NCBI GenBank assembly: GCA_963598415.1
Contig: CAVBUH010000007.1
Span: 124,001-188,000 of the forward strand
DNA from: Colimorpha_A sp900556615
GTDB lineage: Bacteria; Bacillota; Clostridia; Oscillospirales; CAG-272
Length of the DNA stretch: 64,000 bases
Direction: 5' to 3'
Shown here: one piece after another, positions 52,368 through 60,730 of the stretch
Layout of the letters: each line of letters opens with the position of its first letter
Numbering within the stretch: position 1 is the stretch's first letter
Made by a program: the position numbers and the translations under genes
Notes under the pieces: model-generated
Told to the model about the DNA's origin: nothing
Seen by the model: the letters and a program-made list of their open reading frames with translations, nothing else
Database searches by the model: none

Positions 52368-53504
52368 TTACCCGGCGGATTCCGCATTTATAAGGGAAGC
52401 GAGAGTTTGCCCGAGTATTTTTGCCGACGCCTTTGCTTCGTTGAGCGTATTGACACAGGTTCCGATTTCGATCAGCATGGCGCCTTCACAGTGTTGTTGA
52501 TTATAGGAGGCTTTTTTGATACAGATCGGTCGGACAATGTTTTCAAGGCGTTTGGTCAGAAGATACTGTGCGTCTACGGCGAAAGAGAGATTTTTTCTCC
52601 AATTCGGATGAACGGCTCCGGCGGAATCGGTGCCAACGACAAGCATAATTTGTGCCACCGGAATGCTTTCGTCGTATGTAAGGACTTTATAGACGCTGCT
52701 GCTGTTAAGGAGAGCGTCGCGGTGTATGTCAAACACATATTCGATGCTGGGATATTTCTCCATATATTCAAGTATTGTTTTTCTTGAATAGGTATAAGAG
52801 TTATTGTAGGATTTTTCATCGTGCATGATTTCGCAGTGTACGGTAGGTACTCCATTTTCATTCAGTGTATCCGCAAGGACCTTTCCTACCGCCACAACGT
52901 TTTTGGTTATATCTTTCGAGCGTGGAAGCGCGCTTTTCGCATAAGAGGTTTTCCCTTCTTCGGCATATGCTTCTGTGCCGTGCGTATGGTAGATCAGCAC
53001 CTTTGGCTCGGTCACTTCGCTTATCGGCTTCGAGGAGGCGGGGAGCGAGAGCTCATCGGCACTGAGATAATCCGCTGCGGTTATGCTATATGAGGTGTTG
53101 TTTTTCAGATAAACAGTTCCGGCGGAGGGATTTTTACTCAAATCGGTTTTGATGATTTTGAGTTCTCCGTCGGGAATAGTAGTGGGTTGTTCCTCTTCCG
53201 AAAAGAGGGTATCGTATATTCCGAGTGCAATCGGATATTCGTTTTCATAATAAAATTCACGGTATTCCTCGGGAATTTCAGAAGCGCCGGCTTCAAGCTC
53301 GTCGCGGGTAGGCTCCGGAAGAGATATATTTTGATTATTTTTTTCTTCGGTAGCGGAATATCGGTCTATTTTGTCGGAAACGGCGCTGTATCCGAGAAAG
53401 GATAAGATTGTAGCTGAAAAAATGACACAGGAAATTATTTTTGACAGTTTTTTGAACAGTTTGTACCTTTTGCCTGATTCCGGCATGAGATTTGATCGAT
53501 TCAT
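52368..53504 (-). CDS. spoIIP: Stage II sporulation protein P
   Basis: A 378-residue protein from ATG 53504 (GGAAAGGACGG upstream). An N-terminal membrane anchor (KIISCVIFSATILSFLGYSA) is followed by a low-complexity linker, then the SpoIIP amidase/endopeptidase domain (about 170-375). Domain markers are KVLIYHTHGTEAYA, then YVFDIHRDAL and AMLIEIGTCVNTLNEAK, which supply the zinc ligands and Glu. SpoIIP degrades peptidoglycan during engulfment with SpoIID. It lies directly after gpr as in other spore formers. Confidence 0.95.
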   Translation of the reverse strand: MNRSNLMPESGKRYKLFKKLSKIISCVIFSATILSFLGYSAVSDKIDRYSATEEKNNQNISLPEPTRDELEAGASEIPEEYREFYYENEYPIALGIYDTLFSEEEQPTTIPDGELKIIKTDLSKNPSAGTVYLKNNTSYSITAADYLSADELSLPASSKPISEVTEPKVLIYHTHGTEAYAEEGKTSYAKSALPRSKDITKNVVAVGKVLADTLNENGVPTVHCEIMHDEKSYNNSYTYSRKTILEYMEKYPSIEYVFDIHRDALLNSSSVYKVLTYDESIPVAQIMLVVGTDSAGAVHPNWRKNLSFAVDAQYLLTKRLENIVRPICIKKASYNQQHCEGAMLIEIGTCVNTLNEAKASAKILGQTLASLINAESAG

Positions 53505-53576
53505 ATTATTATCCGTCCTTTCCGCAAGGGTTCCGATTTGCTTCATACAGATAATATGCCGGTGTTGAGAAAAATA

Positions 53577-54470
53577 TTACATTGTGACGGAAAAAACCAG
53601 ATTCAGCGCACGCGCTATGAGTCTTGCCGTTTCACGGGAGGCGGCATCGGCGTCCTTTAAAGTTACAAAAAAGCTTTTCCCGTTGTCAAGAGCTTTTTTC
53701 ACACCGTCGGGAATCTCTTCGGCGCCGGCACGCTCCAGCATATCGTATATAAGGGTTGAAGAATCGACTACTGTCGGAACGCCTATTGAAATAACCGGAA
53801 TGCCGAGAGTTTCTTTGTCAATTGCTTTTCTTTCGTTTCCTATTCCGGAGCCGGGAGAAAGACCGTTATCGCTTAATTGTACCGTTACGGCAAGACGCTC
53901 GACGCTTTTTGCGGCAAGGGCGTCGATTGCTATGATAAGCGAGGGGGAGACATTTTGTACCGCTCCTCTTATTATTTCGACTGTTTCAATTCCTGTCTGA
54001 CCGATAACACCCGGTGCAACCGCCGATACCGTAAGCGCCGACAGCTTCCCGAAAAGATCGGGATCAAGCTCTTTTATGTGTCTTGTAACCGTTATATCCT
54101 TAACGGCGAGAGGTCCTATCGAGTCAGAGGTAATATATCGGTTTCCAAGCCCCGCTACAAGTATGCTTTCAGCGTTGGGACAGAGACAATCTGCTGTTTG
54201 TTTGATTTCCGAGGCGAGCACTTCTGCTGCATTCTCAAAGGTCGTATCGTCTGAAAGCCATATTTTTCCCACGTTTATGGTTATATAATTGCCGATCGGC
54301 TTTCCTATTATCTTTTCTCCTTCGGAATCGGTTATTTCAAGCCGCGATATCAGAATTCCGCGTTCGGTGTATTCACGAAAGCGTATGCCGCGTACGCCTT
54401 TTTCCAGATCAATGCCCTCACAGCATTCCTCTGCCATATCGGTTCTCAGATATTCGGATTTTTTCTTCAT
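53577..54470 (-). CDS. gpr: Germination (spore) protease GPR
   Basis: The start ATG 54470 gives 297 residues; ATG 54494 would add eight. SEYLRTDMAEECCE contains the self-cleavage type sequence of GPR propeptides. ILVAGLGNRYITSDSIGPLA and VSAVAPGVIGQTGIETVEII are family signatures, with catalytic aspartates within SDSIGP and IAIDALAAK. GPR degrades small acid-soluble spore proteins on germination. It is the first gene of the operon with spoIIP. Confidence 0.96.
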   Translation of the reverse strand: MKKKSEYLRTDMAEECCEGIDLEKGVRGIRFREYTERGILISRLEITDSEGEKIIGKPIGNYITINVGKIWLSDDTTFENAAEVLASEIKQTADCLCPNAESILVAGLGNRYITSDSIGPLAVKDITVTRHIKELDPDLFGKLSALTVSAVAPGVIGQTGIETVEIIRGAVQNVSPSLIIAIDALAAKSVERLAVTVQLSDNGLSPGSGIGNERKAIDKETLGIPVISIGVPTVVDSSTLIYDMLERAGAEEIPDGVKKALDNGKSFFVTLKDADAASRETARLIARALNLVFSVTM

Positions 54471-54671
54471 AATTATTATGATGCTCGCTTTCATCTTGTT
54501 CAAGGCTTATTATCTGCTGTATTCTCAAAAATATAATTGTGAGAAATGCACAAAAAAACGGGCTCATAATTGTGCAAGTGACTAAAACTTGAAAAAGCAC
54601 CTATTTGGTTTAAAATAACCATTGATAAAAAATAAAAAAAGTGCTATAATTAAAAAAGCTATAAAAATCCG

Positions 54672-54718
54672 TACACCGTAATTATGTCGTTTTGAAGTCC
54701 GCGTACGGGGCTTTTTCG
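54672..54718 (+). terminator. Possible attenuator hairpin before the peptide-binding gene
   Basis: CCGTAC (about 54672) pairs with GTACGG (about 54704), followed by GGCTTTTTCGG. It lies in the leader between the promoter region and ATG 54752, so it may attenuate transcription. Confidence 0.35.
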
Positions 54719-54751
54719 GCTTAAACACCAATTCAAGGGGGACAATTCCTA

Positions 54752-56524
54752 ATGAAAAAAATTATCGTTTTGCTGCTTTGCGTTATTACCGCAGTTACGG
54801 CGTTTTCGTCGTGCAGTAAAAACCTTGAGGATGAAGACATCGGAACTACAATCCCGATATATCTTTCAACGGAGATTGCAAATTTTGATCCCGCGTATTC
54901 CAATCTTGATGATGCTTCGGCAAAAATTCTCAGCCTTATATATGAGGGGCTTTTTAAGATTGACGCGAGCGGCAAGGTTGTAAAGGCACAGGCAAAAAGC
55001 GTAAAAGTGCTTGATAAGCCTTCGGATGATTATTACGCAATAGAGATCAAGCTCAATTATACCTGCTGGAGCGACGGAACACAGGTTCTTGCGGCGGATT
55101 ACATATATGCTTGGAAGCGTATTCTTGAGCCGGGCTTCAGAGGGGAAGCGGCCAATATGCTGTTTGATATAAAGAACGCCCGTGCGGTAAACAGCGGTGA
55201 TGTTTCGGTTGATGACCTCGGAGTGTCCGACGTGGCTACCGATGTGATAAGAATTGAGTTCGAGGGTAAAACCAATTACGACAAGTTTTATGAATATCTT
55301 GCAAGTCCGATGCTTGTCCCGCTTCGCGAAATCGCAGTAGATAAGGTTGCGGCAGACTGGTCCTCCAGCTCCTCTATCGTGGTATGCAACGGTCCTTTCT
55401 GTGTAAGAACCTATACGCCCGGCGAAAAGCTGGTTCTTGAACGCAACAGGTATTATTATAGGGATATTGAGGAAGACAGCATTAAAAAGTTCGTAACGCC
55501 TTACAGATTGGTTGTTAATTTCAAGAAGAGCGCTTCTGAGAATCTTACCGATTTGGAAGCAGGTAATATTGTTTATGACGGCGAGCTTCCGCTTGATAAG
55601 AGGGCGGAGTACAAGGATAAGGCGGAAGTTTCCGATACGATGTCGGTACTTTCTTATGTGTTCAATACCAAGGTTGCACCGTTTGATAATCCGGATGTCC
55701 GCCACGCGCTTTCCCTTGCGATCGACAGAAATGCGATTGTAGATATTCTCACCTTTGCCAAGCCGGCGGAGGGACTGATCGCTGACGGCGTTTACAATAC
55801 AAAGTATTCCAAGAAGGGAGCTTCGTTCCGTGATTCCGCAGAAGCTCTTATCTCGGCGAGCGCAGATGTTGAAGCTGCCAAGCAGCTGCTCAATACCGCA
55901 GGCGTAAGCGGAGGGGATATTACGATTACTCTCCGTAATAACGAGGCTGACGTTGCTGTTGCGGAGTATGTAAAGACGGTTTGGGAAGCGCTTGGCTTCA
56001 AGGTTACTCTCAATCCTCTTGACTATAAAAAATATACCGACGAAAAGGAATATGACCTGGTTTCCGATCCCTATCTTGAAGCATATGAAGCGGGAGATTT
56101 TCAGGTTATATCGGTAGATTATCAGATGCTGACTACCGATGCGTTCCCGAATCTTGCACAGTTCGCGAAGGCTTTTGCAAGCGGAATGATGGATTTGGAC
56201 AATGTGGGAGATGACGATACATATGAGCTTGCCACTCATGTAAGCGGATATTATAGCGCTGAATATGACGCTAAGATGGAAGAGGCATTTGCCGAGAAAT
56301 CCGATCTTGAAAAGAGAGCGGGACTTCTTCATGAGGCGGAAGCCATACTGATGAATGATATGCCGATTATACCTCTTGTGCAGCTCCAGCAGGCGACGCT
56401 TACAACCTCTGATATATCCAAGCTGAGCACAAACTACTTCGGCGTCGATATCTTTACCAAAGCGGTTTTAAAAAATATCAGCAAGTATCCCGATAACGTC
56501 GGATACGAATCAGCCGCTGAATAA
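54752..56524 (+). CDS. Oligopeptide ABC transporter substrate-binding lipoprotein
   Basis: A 590-residue SBP_bac_5 (OppA) protein. Lipoprotein signal TAVTAFSSC (Cys near 21). Family segments include ATSLEYEG-like LSLIYEGLFKIDASGKVV, then YYAIEIKLNYTCWSDGTQVL, YIYAWKRILEPGF and VRHALSLAIDRNAIVDI. It would deliver peptides to a permease, but no Opp permease or ATPase genes are in this window, so it may be an orphan or sensory binding protein. AAGGGGGA precedes the ATG. Confidence 0.92.
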   Translation: MKKIIVLLLCVITAVTAFSSCSKNLEDEDIGTTIPIYLSTEIANFDPAYSNLDDASAKILSLIYEGLFKIDASGKVVKAQAKSVKVLDKPSDDYYAIEIKLNYTCWSDGTQVLAADYIYAWKRILEPGFRGEAANMLFDIKNARAVNSGDVSVDDLGVSDVATDVIRIEFEGKTNYDKFYEYLASPMLVPLREIAVDKVAADWSSSSSIVVCNGPFCVRTYTPGEKLVLERNRYYYRDIEEDSIKKFVTPYRLVVNFKKSASENLTDLEAGNIVYDGELPLDKRAEYKDKAEVSDTMSVLSYVFNTKVAPFDNPDVRHALSLAIDRNAIVDILTFAKPAEGLIADGVYNTKYSKKGASFRDSAEALISASADVEAAKQLLNTAGVSGGDITITLRNNEADVAVAEYVKTVWEALGFKVTLNPLDYKKYTDEKEYDLVSDPYLEAYEAGDFQVISVDYQMLTTDAFPNLAQFAKAFASGMMDLDNVGDDDTYELATHVSGYYSAEYDAKMEEAFAEKSDLEKRAGLLHEAEAILMNDMPIIPLVQLQQATLTTSDISKLSTNYFGVDIFTKAVLKNISKYPDNVGYESAAE

Positions 56525-56594
56525 TCAGTATCCTTTCGGGGGAACCCAGGTTATATTTGGGTTTCCCCGAAGCTGCCCTGTTTGTCTCGTTGTT

Positions 56595-56627
56595 ACGGAA
56601 ACGGTCGGGAGTTCCGTCCGTTTTTTT
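56595..56627 (+). terminator. Terminator after the peptide-binding gene
   Basis: ACGGAA and TTCCGT pair, then CCG and seven T. A longer hairpin just upstream (CGGGGGAACCCA with TGGGTTTCCCCG, 56537-56569) lies within 20 bases of the stop codon. Confidence 0.65.
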
Positions 56628-56676
56628 GTGATTCATGATGTGTTTGACTTTTATTGAAAGGCGTGGTGTTTTTTAT

Positions 56677-57222
56677 ATGCAGAATCAGCTTAAAGATAAA
56701 AACGACATAAAAATCTTCATATTATATTTGCTGCGCCATATCGGTTATCCGTTGGATTTTGTGAGTATAAACGATATCGTAGTCCAGGATGGCTTCGTTG
56801 GATATTTTGACTTTGTCGAATGCTTTGCCGAATTGCTTGAGACGGGAAATATCGAGGAAATGAAGAATGACGGTGAAGAAATGTATCGTATAACTCCTCA
56901 GGGAATTCATGTTGCTGATACGCTTGACAGCCGTCTGATCAATATGATCAAAGAAAAAAGTCTCAAGAGTGCTCTTCGTCTTCTCTCTTTTAAGGAGAGA
57001 GGAGCCAAGGTCAAGTTTGACTTTCATACGCTTCAGAACGGTCGCTTTTCAGCTGAATGTATCATTACAGAAAAGGATGAGGAGATTCTCAATGTTACAC
57101 TGACGCTTGAGAGCAGTAATCAGCTTGAGCGGATCCGGCATAATTTTTACGATAAGCCTGAGGTCGTTTACAGGGGAATTCTTGCTGTTCTGACGGGGGA
57201 GGTTAACTATCTGATAGACTGA
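56677..57222 (+). CDS. DUF4364-family protein
   Basis: A 181-residue protein from ATG 56677 (AAAGGCGTGG upstream). It matches the DUF4364 family found in Clostridia: KNDIKIFILYLLRHIGYPLD resembles the family's winged-helix start, and the middle (YRITPQGIHVADTLDSRLIN) looks like the wing. It probably binds DNA as a PadR-like regulator, though this is inferred from fold only. It stands between the peptide-binding gene and a sigma factor. Confidence 0.8.
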   Translation: MQNQLKDKNDIKIFILYLLRHIGYPLDFVSINDIVVQDGFVGYFDFVECFAELLETGNIEEMKNDGEEMYRITPQGIHVADTLDSRLINMIKEKSLKSALRLLSFKERGAKVKFDFHTLQNGRFSAECIITEKDEEILNVTLTLESSNQLERIRHNFYDKPEVVYRGILAVLTGEVNYLID

Positions 57223-57384
57223 GTGGGCGATTTTGATGAATTTTATTTCTTGATTTTGTGCAGTATTCGACGGTATTCAACTTGATTTGCCAAATCAAAG
57301 AGCATAAATGACAAAAATAGTATATATTTTATGTATAAAATTCACAATGTCGAAAAAAATGATTTAAAATTTGTGAAAAATGTA

Positions 57385-57412
57385 TTGACATATTCTTTTT
57401 TAATGGTATAAT
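57385..57412 (+). promoter_or_regulatory. Promoter of the sigma factor gene
   Basis: TTGACA (57385-57390), 16-base spacer, TATAAT (57407-57412), about 28 bases before the GTG start: a consensus vegetative promoter. Confidence 0.8.
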
Positions 57413-57439
57413 TATGTTAATGATTCTCGGAGGAATTCG

Positions 57440-57976
57440 GTGAAAGACGATTTGCTCTTTGCGGCGAAAAACGGAGACAATTCCGCTTTTGCCGAACTGA
57501 CAAAGAAATACGCTCCGCTCATTGATTCGATGACGGAAAAATATTTCCGTTTGTGTGATGGAACCGCCGAAGGTTATGAAGATCTGCGGCAGGAGGTATT
57601 TCTTGCTTTTTATCGTGCGCTTCTTTCTTTCGATTGCGAACAAGATAAGGTTTCTTTCGGATTATATGCAAAAATCTGCATGAGAAACCGTATGGTAAGT
57701 ATACTCCGGAAGAGTCGTTCCGAAAAAAAACATAATACGAAAGCGGAAAAGCTCGGAGAAGCAGTATCAGCCCCGCAGGGTGATTCAATGAATATCAGAG
57801 AGATATCGGCGGCGGCGGAGAGACTCCTGACAAAATATGAAAAAACTGTTTTTTATATGTATCTTGACGGTAAATCGTACAGGGATATTGCTTTATCGCT
57901 TGGCAGAAACGAAAAATCTGTCGATAACGCTTTGTTCAGAGCAAAAGCTAAACTTAGAAGCGGGTACAATATGTGA
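57440..57976 (+). CDS. RNA polymerase sigma factor, SigH-like
   Basis: A 178-residue sigma factor from GTG 57440 (GGAGGAATTCG upstream). Region 2: LTKKYAPLIDSMTEKYF, EDLRQEVFLAFYRALLSF, LYAKICMRNRMVSILRKSRS. Region 4: KTVFYMYLDGKSYRDIALSL, GRNEKSVDNALFRAKAKL. The NSAFAELTKKY start and length resemble SigH of Firmicutes, which drives early sporulation genes, but it is shorter than usual (about 210). No anti-sigma gene is adjacent. Confidence 0.85.
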   Translation: MKDDLLFAAKNGDNSAFAELTKKYAPLIDSMTEKYFRLCDGTAEGYEDLRQEVFLAFYRALLSFDCEQDKVSFGLYAKICMRNRMVSILRKSRSEKKHNTKAEKLGEAVSAPQGDSMNIREISAAAERLLTKYEKTVFYMYLDGKSYRDIALSLGRNEKSVDNALFRAKAKLRSGYNM

Positions 57977-58019
57977 TTTTTCCTAAACAATAGATATAGT
58001 ATAAAATATATTACATATA

Positions 58020-58105
58020 TATGCCCTGATAGCTTAACAAAAGCGTTGAATCCCGGTGATGCAAAGATAGCGGTGGCAATCCGCTTGGGGGTAAAATTAT
58101 TTTAA
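58020..58105 (+). promoter_or_regulatory. Structured 5' leader of the zinc-ribbon gene, riboswitch candidate
   Basis: The leader holds CCCTGATAGC, AACAAAAGCGTTGAATCCCGG, a GATGCAAAG box and AGCGGTGGCAATCCGCTTGG with a clear stem. GGTGATGCAAAG followed by a GG-containing stem-loop resembles the core of c-di-GMP-I (GEMM) riboswitches (GGGACGCAAAGCC). The outer P1 stem is not convincing, so the class is not assigned. Confidence 0.4.
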
Positions 58106-58129
58106 CCATTTTTAAAGCGAGGTAGCAAA

Positions 58130-58405
58130 ATGTACGAAGACAAGATTCTGAAGTGTAAGGACTGCGGAGAGGAGTTCACTTTCACTGCAGGGGAGCAGGA
58201 GTTTTATGCGGAGAGAGGATTCCAGAACGAGCCTCAGAGATGCAAAAACTGCCGTGATGCAAGAAAGAATTCCGGACAGCCGAGAAAGGAGCTTTTCACT
58301 GCTGTTTGTGCGAACTGTGGCAAAGAAGCTCGCGTTCCCTTCCAGCCCAGAAACGACAGACCTGTATATTGCAGTGAGTGCTTTGCGGCTATGAAGCAGC
58401 AATAA
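58130..58405 (+). CDS. Zinc-ribbon protein with two CxxC pairs
   Basis: A 91-residue protein from ATG 58130 (AGCGAGGTAGC upstream). The first ribbon: LKCKDCGEEFTFTAGEQEFY, then RCKNCRDARK. The second: VCANCGKEARVPFQ, then YCSECF. The first half matches the zf-trcl probable zinc-ribbon family, common in Clostridia. Such proteins are thought to bind nucleic acid or act as small adaptors. It is unusually preceded by a structured leader and followed by a very strong terminator. Confidence 0.88.
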   Translation: MYEDKILKCKDCGEEFTFTAGEQEFYAERGFQNEPQRCKNCRDARKNSGQPRKELFTAVCANCGKEARVPFQPRNDRPVYCSECFAAMKQQ

Positions 58406-58440
58406 TTTCCCCCTTAAACTAAAAATTTAATGAATTCAAA

Positions 58441-58485
58441 AAAGCCGCAGAAAACGGTTAACGTTTTCTGCGGCTTTTTTGTTTT
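58441..58485 (+). terminator. Strong terminator after the zinc-ribbon gene
   Basis: AAAGCCGCAGAAAACG and CGTTTTCTGCGGCTTT form a perfect 16-bp stem with T-run. Confidence 0.92.
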
Positions 58486-59223
58486 GTAATCTGAAAATTG
58501 ACCGTTTAAGGGTGTTGGAAAGAAGTGCACTGTTGAACAATCCGTTCCGCGGTTCTTTTGTATAAAAGATACCGGTGAAGCTTACGGTGAGATTGTGTCA
58601 CTTACGAAAAAATAAAATGATCACTTTCTCGCTGACGTTTCCCTTTGCCTAAAAAGATAGGGAACCGTTACCGCATCTGTGGTTGTAAAGCATGTTGTTG
58701 CAGATGTACAGAATTGAGCAAACATTGGCTCGGCGGTTATGACTTCCGCAATCTTTCTCCGCCGTAGGGGATATATAATATTTCTTTGCAAGTAGGGACT
58801 TGTTCTAAACCTCTTTGGAAGCTTTGGAAAATTTCATAAAATCTCAAAAATTCGTTTTTATCAGATGTAAAAGGGCATAAACTCTTTAAGCGGGGAGAGG
58901 ATGGAACTCTGCAAAATAACTTGTATTCTGAATTGAAATTCTTTTAACTTGATGTAAATTTTGTGCAAAAGTCAAATAGTTGCCCATACAGGTCAAAATT
59001 TCCCCCTGTTATTTATGCAAAATGTTGTTATAATATATTTAGCAAAGTGATTATTGACAATTATACAAGTCAAAATTCAGGTTTATTTGAAAATAATTAA
59101 TATATTATATTTAGAGTGTGTAAAATAACTGTTTTTTGATTGTGAATACAATGCTAATGAGTTTGTTAATATAATATATTTTATTATATAGTTTCCCAAT
59201 TTTATTTTGAATGGAGAAAAATT
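58486..59223. other. Long AT-rich leader region before the sugar operon
   Basis: About 740 bp without a supported gene. The right 300 bp are strongly AT-rich, with TTGTTATAATATA near 59023 as a likely -10 region. No clear operator or riboswitch was recognised. Its length suggests regulatory content for the sugar-binding operon. Confidence 0.5.
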
Positions 59224-60699
59224 ATGAAGAAAAACAAGATGATTGCATTATTGTTATCCGCACTTTTTCTAAGCGGTACGTTTGCCGCGTGTTCAGAACC
59301 GACGAAAAAAGGCGACGAGACCTCCGATTCTGGCGGTACGATAGCCAATAACCCAGGCGATGGACTTTATGTTGCAGACTATCTTCCTGATACGACCTAT
59401 AACGACGCGGATTTCCGAGTTCTTACTGTTCCTGATGAATATGCCGATATGTATACCGGTTTTATGGCGGATTCCTCTGCGACAGATAAGGTAGTGGCCG
59501 CAAGATACAAGCGCAATTCTATGATCGAAGATAAATATAAGGTAAAGTTCTCAGAGACGCTTGCTCAAAACTGGGAAGAATGCTCGAGCATGCTTGAAAC
59601 GTATGTTTCTACTAATGACGATGCTTATGAACTCAACATGCTGATTCAGCGCGAGGCATTTGTGTTTGCGATAGATGGGTATTGCATTCCCACTTCAGAA
59701 CTGAAATACAATGATCTTACCCAGCCGTGGTATGTACATGATGTAAATGATATGATATCGGTGAATGATACTTATTATTTTGCCTACAGTGCTGAATGTT
59801 TGAATATGTTTGCTCAGACAAACTGTGTATTCTATAATTTGGATAAGGGTGCCGGATTTACACTTTCGGATCCGTATGATATGGTGAAAAACGGTACATG
59901 GACCTTTGATACCATGCTTCAATATGCAAAGAGCGCTACAAACAATCTTGACCCTGACGGAGTGATAACCGATAACGATTCGGTGGGAATTGCCGGAAGG
60001 GGAGATATGATTCATCCTACGCTTTGGATTGGTTCCGGATTTAAAACCATGGAGAAGGATTCCGATGATTATCCGATATTTACTGCCGCCGATGATGAGA
60101 AATTCATTGATTTTCTTACGGTACTCAGCGATAATGTAAAGAGCGGCGTGATCTTTGATAACACCAAGTATGAATCCCAGAAGTGGCCGGGAGAGGATCA
60201 GTCGGTTCGCTCTATGAATACCTTTACGGACGGAACGGCATTGTTTCTTGTCGGTTCTATCGGAAATACCTTCAATTTGAACGATATGGAGGATGAATTC
60301 AGAATACTTCCGTCACCGAAAGCGAGCGAGGATCAGGAATCTTATCATTCACGGGTAGTGGACGGCTGGATTTATGTTGTCCCCTCAACAAACTCTGTGC
60401 TTGATATGACCTCCGTCATTCTTGAGGCGCTTGCGGTAGAGAGCGCAAATTATGTATATGACGCCTATTATGAGGAAGCACTCGGAAATCGCTATGCAAG
60501 AGATGACATCAATAAAGAAATGCTGGATTTGATCAGCGAAACAAGGTATTTGGAGCTTGGAGATACGGTATGGCAGGCAGACATAAGAAATCAAATTCTT
60601 GAAGTAATCTGGAACGGAACCGGTACATTCAGTTCACTTTTCAGTTCAAAAGCAGGGCTTATAGAGCTGATAATTGCGAAATATATGAATGCGCTTTGA
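59224..60699 (+). CDS. Extracellular sugar-binding lipoprotein of an ABC importer
   Basis: A 491-residue protein with a lipoprotein signal ending GTFAACSE (Cys near 22). The mature part has features of family 1 extracellular solute-binding proteins: NSMIEDKYKVKFSETLAQNW, then NGTWTFDTMLQYAKSATNNL and FTDGTALFLVGSIGNTF. GGAGAAAAATT precedes the ATG. The following two genes encode GH36-like enzymes, so the ligand is likely an alpha-galactoside or related oligosaccharide. The permease genes are not in the window and may lie beyond its end. Confidence 0.88.
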   Translation: MKKNKMIALLLSALFLSGTFAACSEPTKKGDETSDSGGTIANNPGDGLYVADYLPDTTYNDADFRVLTVPDEYADMYTGFMADSSATDKVVAARYKRNSMIEDKYKVKFSETLAQNWEECSSMLETYVSTNDDAYELNMLIQREAFVFAIDGYCIPTSELKYNDLTQPWYVHDVNDMISVNDTYYFAYSAECLNMFAQTNCVFYNLDKGAGFTLSDPYDMVKNGTWTFDTMLQYAKSATNNLDPDGVITDNDSVGIAGRGDMIHPTLWIGSGFKTMEKDSDDYPIFTAADDEKFIDFLTVLSDNVKSGVIFDNTKYESQKWPGEDQSVRSMNTFTDGTALFLVGSIGNTFNLNDMEDEFRILPSPKASEDQESYHSRVVDGWIYVVPSTNSVLDMTSVILEALAVESANYVYDAYYEEALGNRYARDDINKEMLDLISETRYLELGDTVWQADIRNQILEVIWNGTGTFSSLFSSKAGLIELIIAKYMNAL

Positions 60700-60730
60700 T
60701 CAAGCAGAATAAAATTGAAAGAATAAGCTG

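Noticed and set aside
54866..56332. 488-codon frame on the minus strand inside the peptide-binding gene
   Set aside because: Fully antisense to a clear OppA-type protein, with no ribosome site or recognisable domain.
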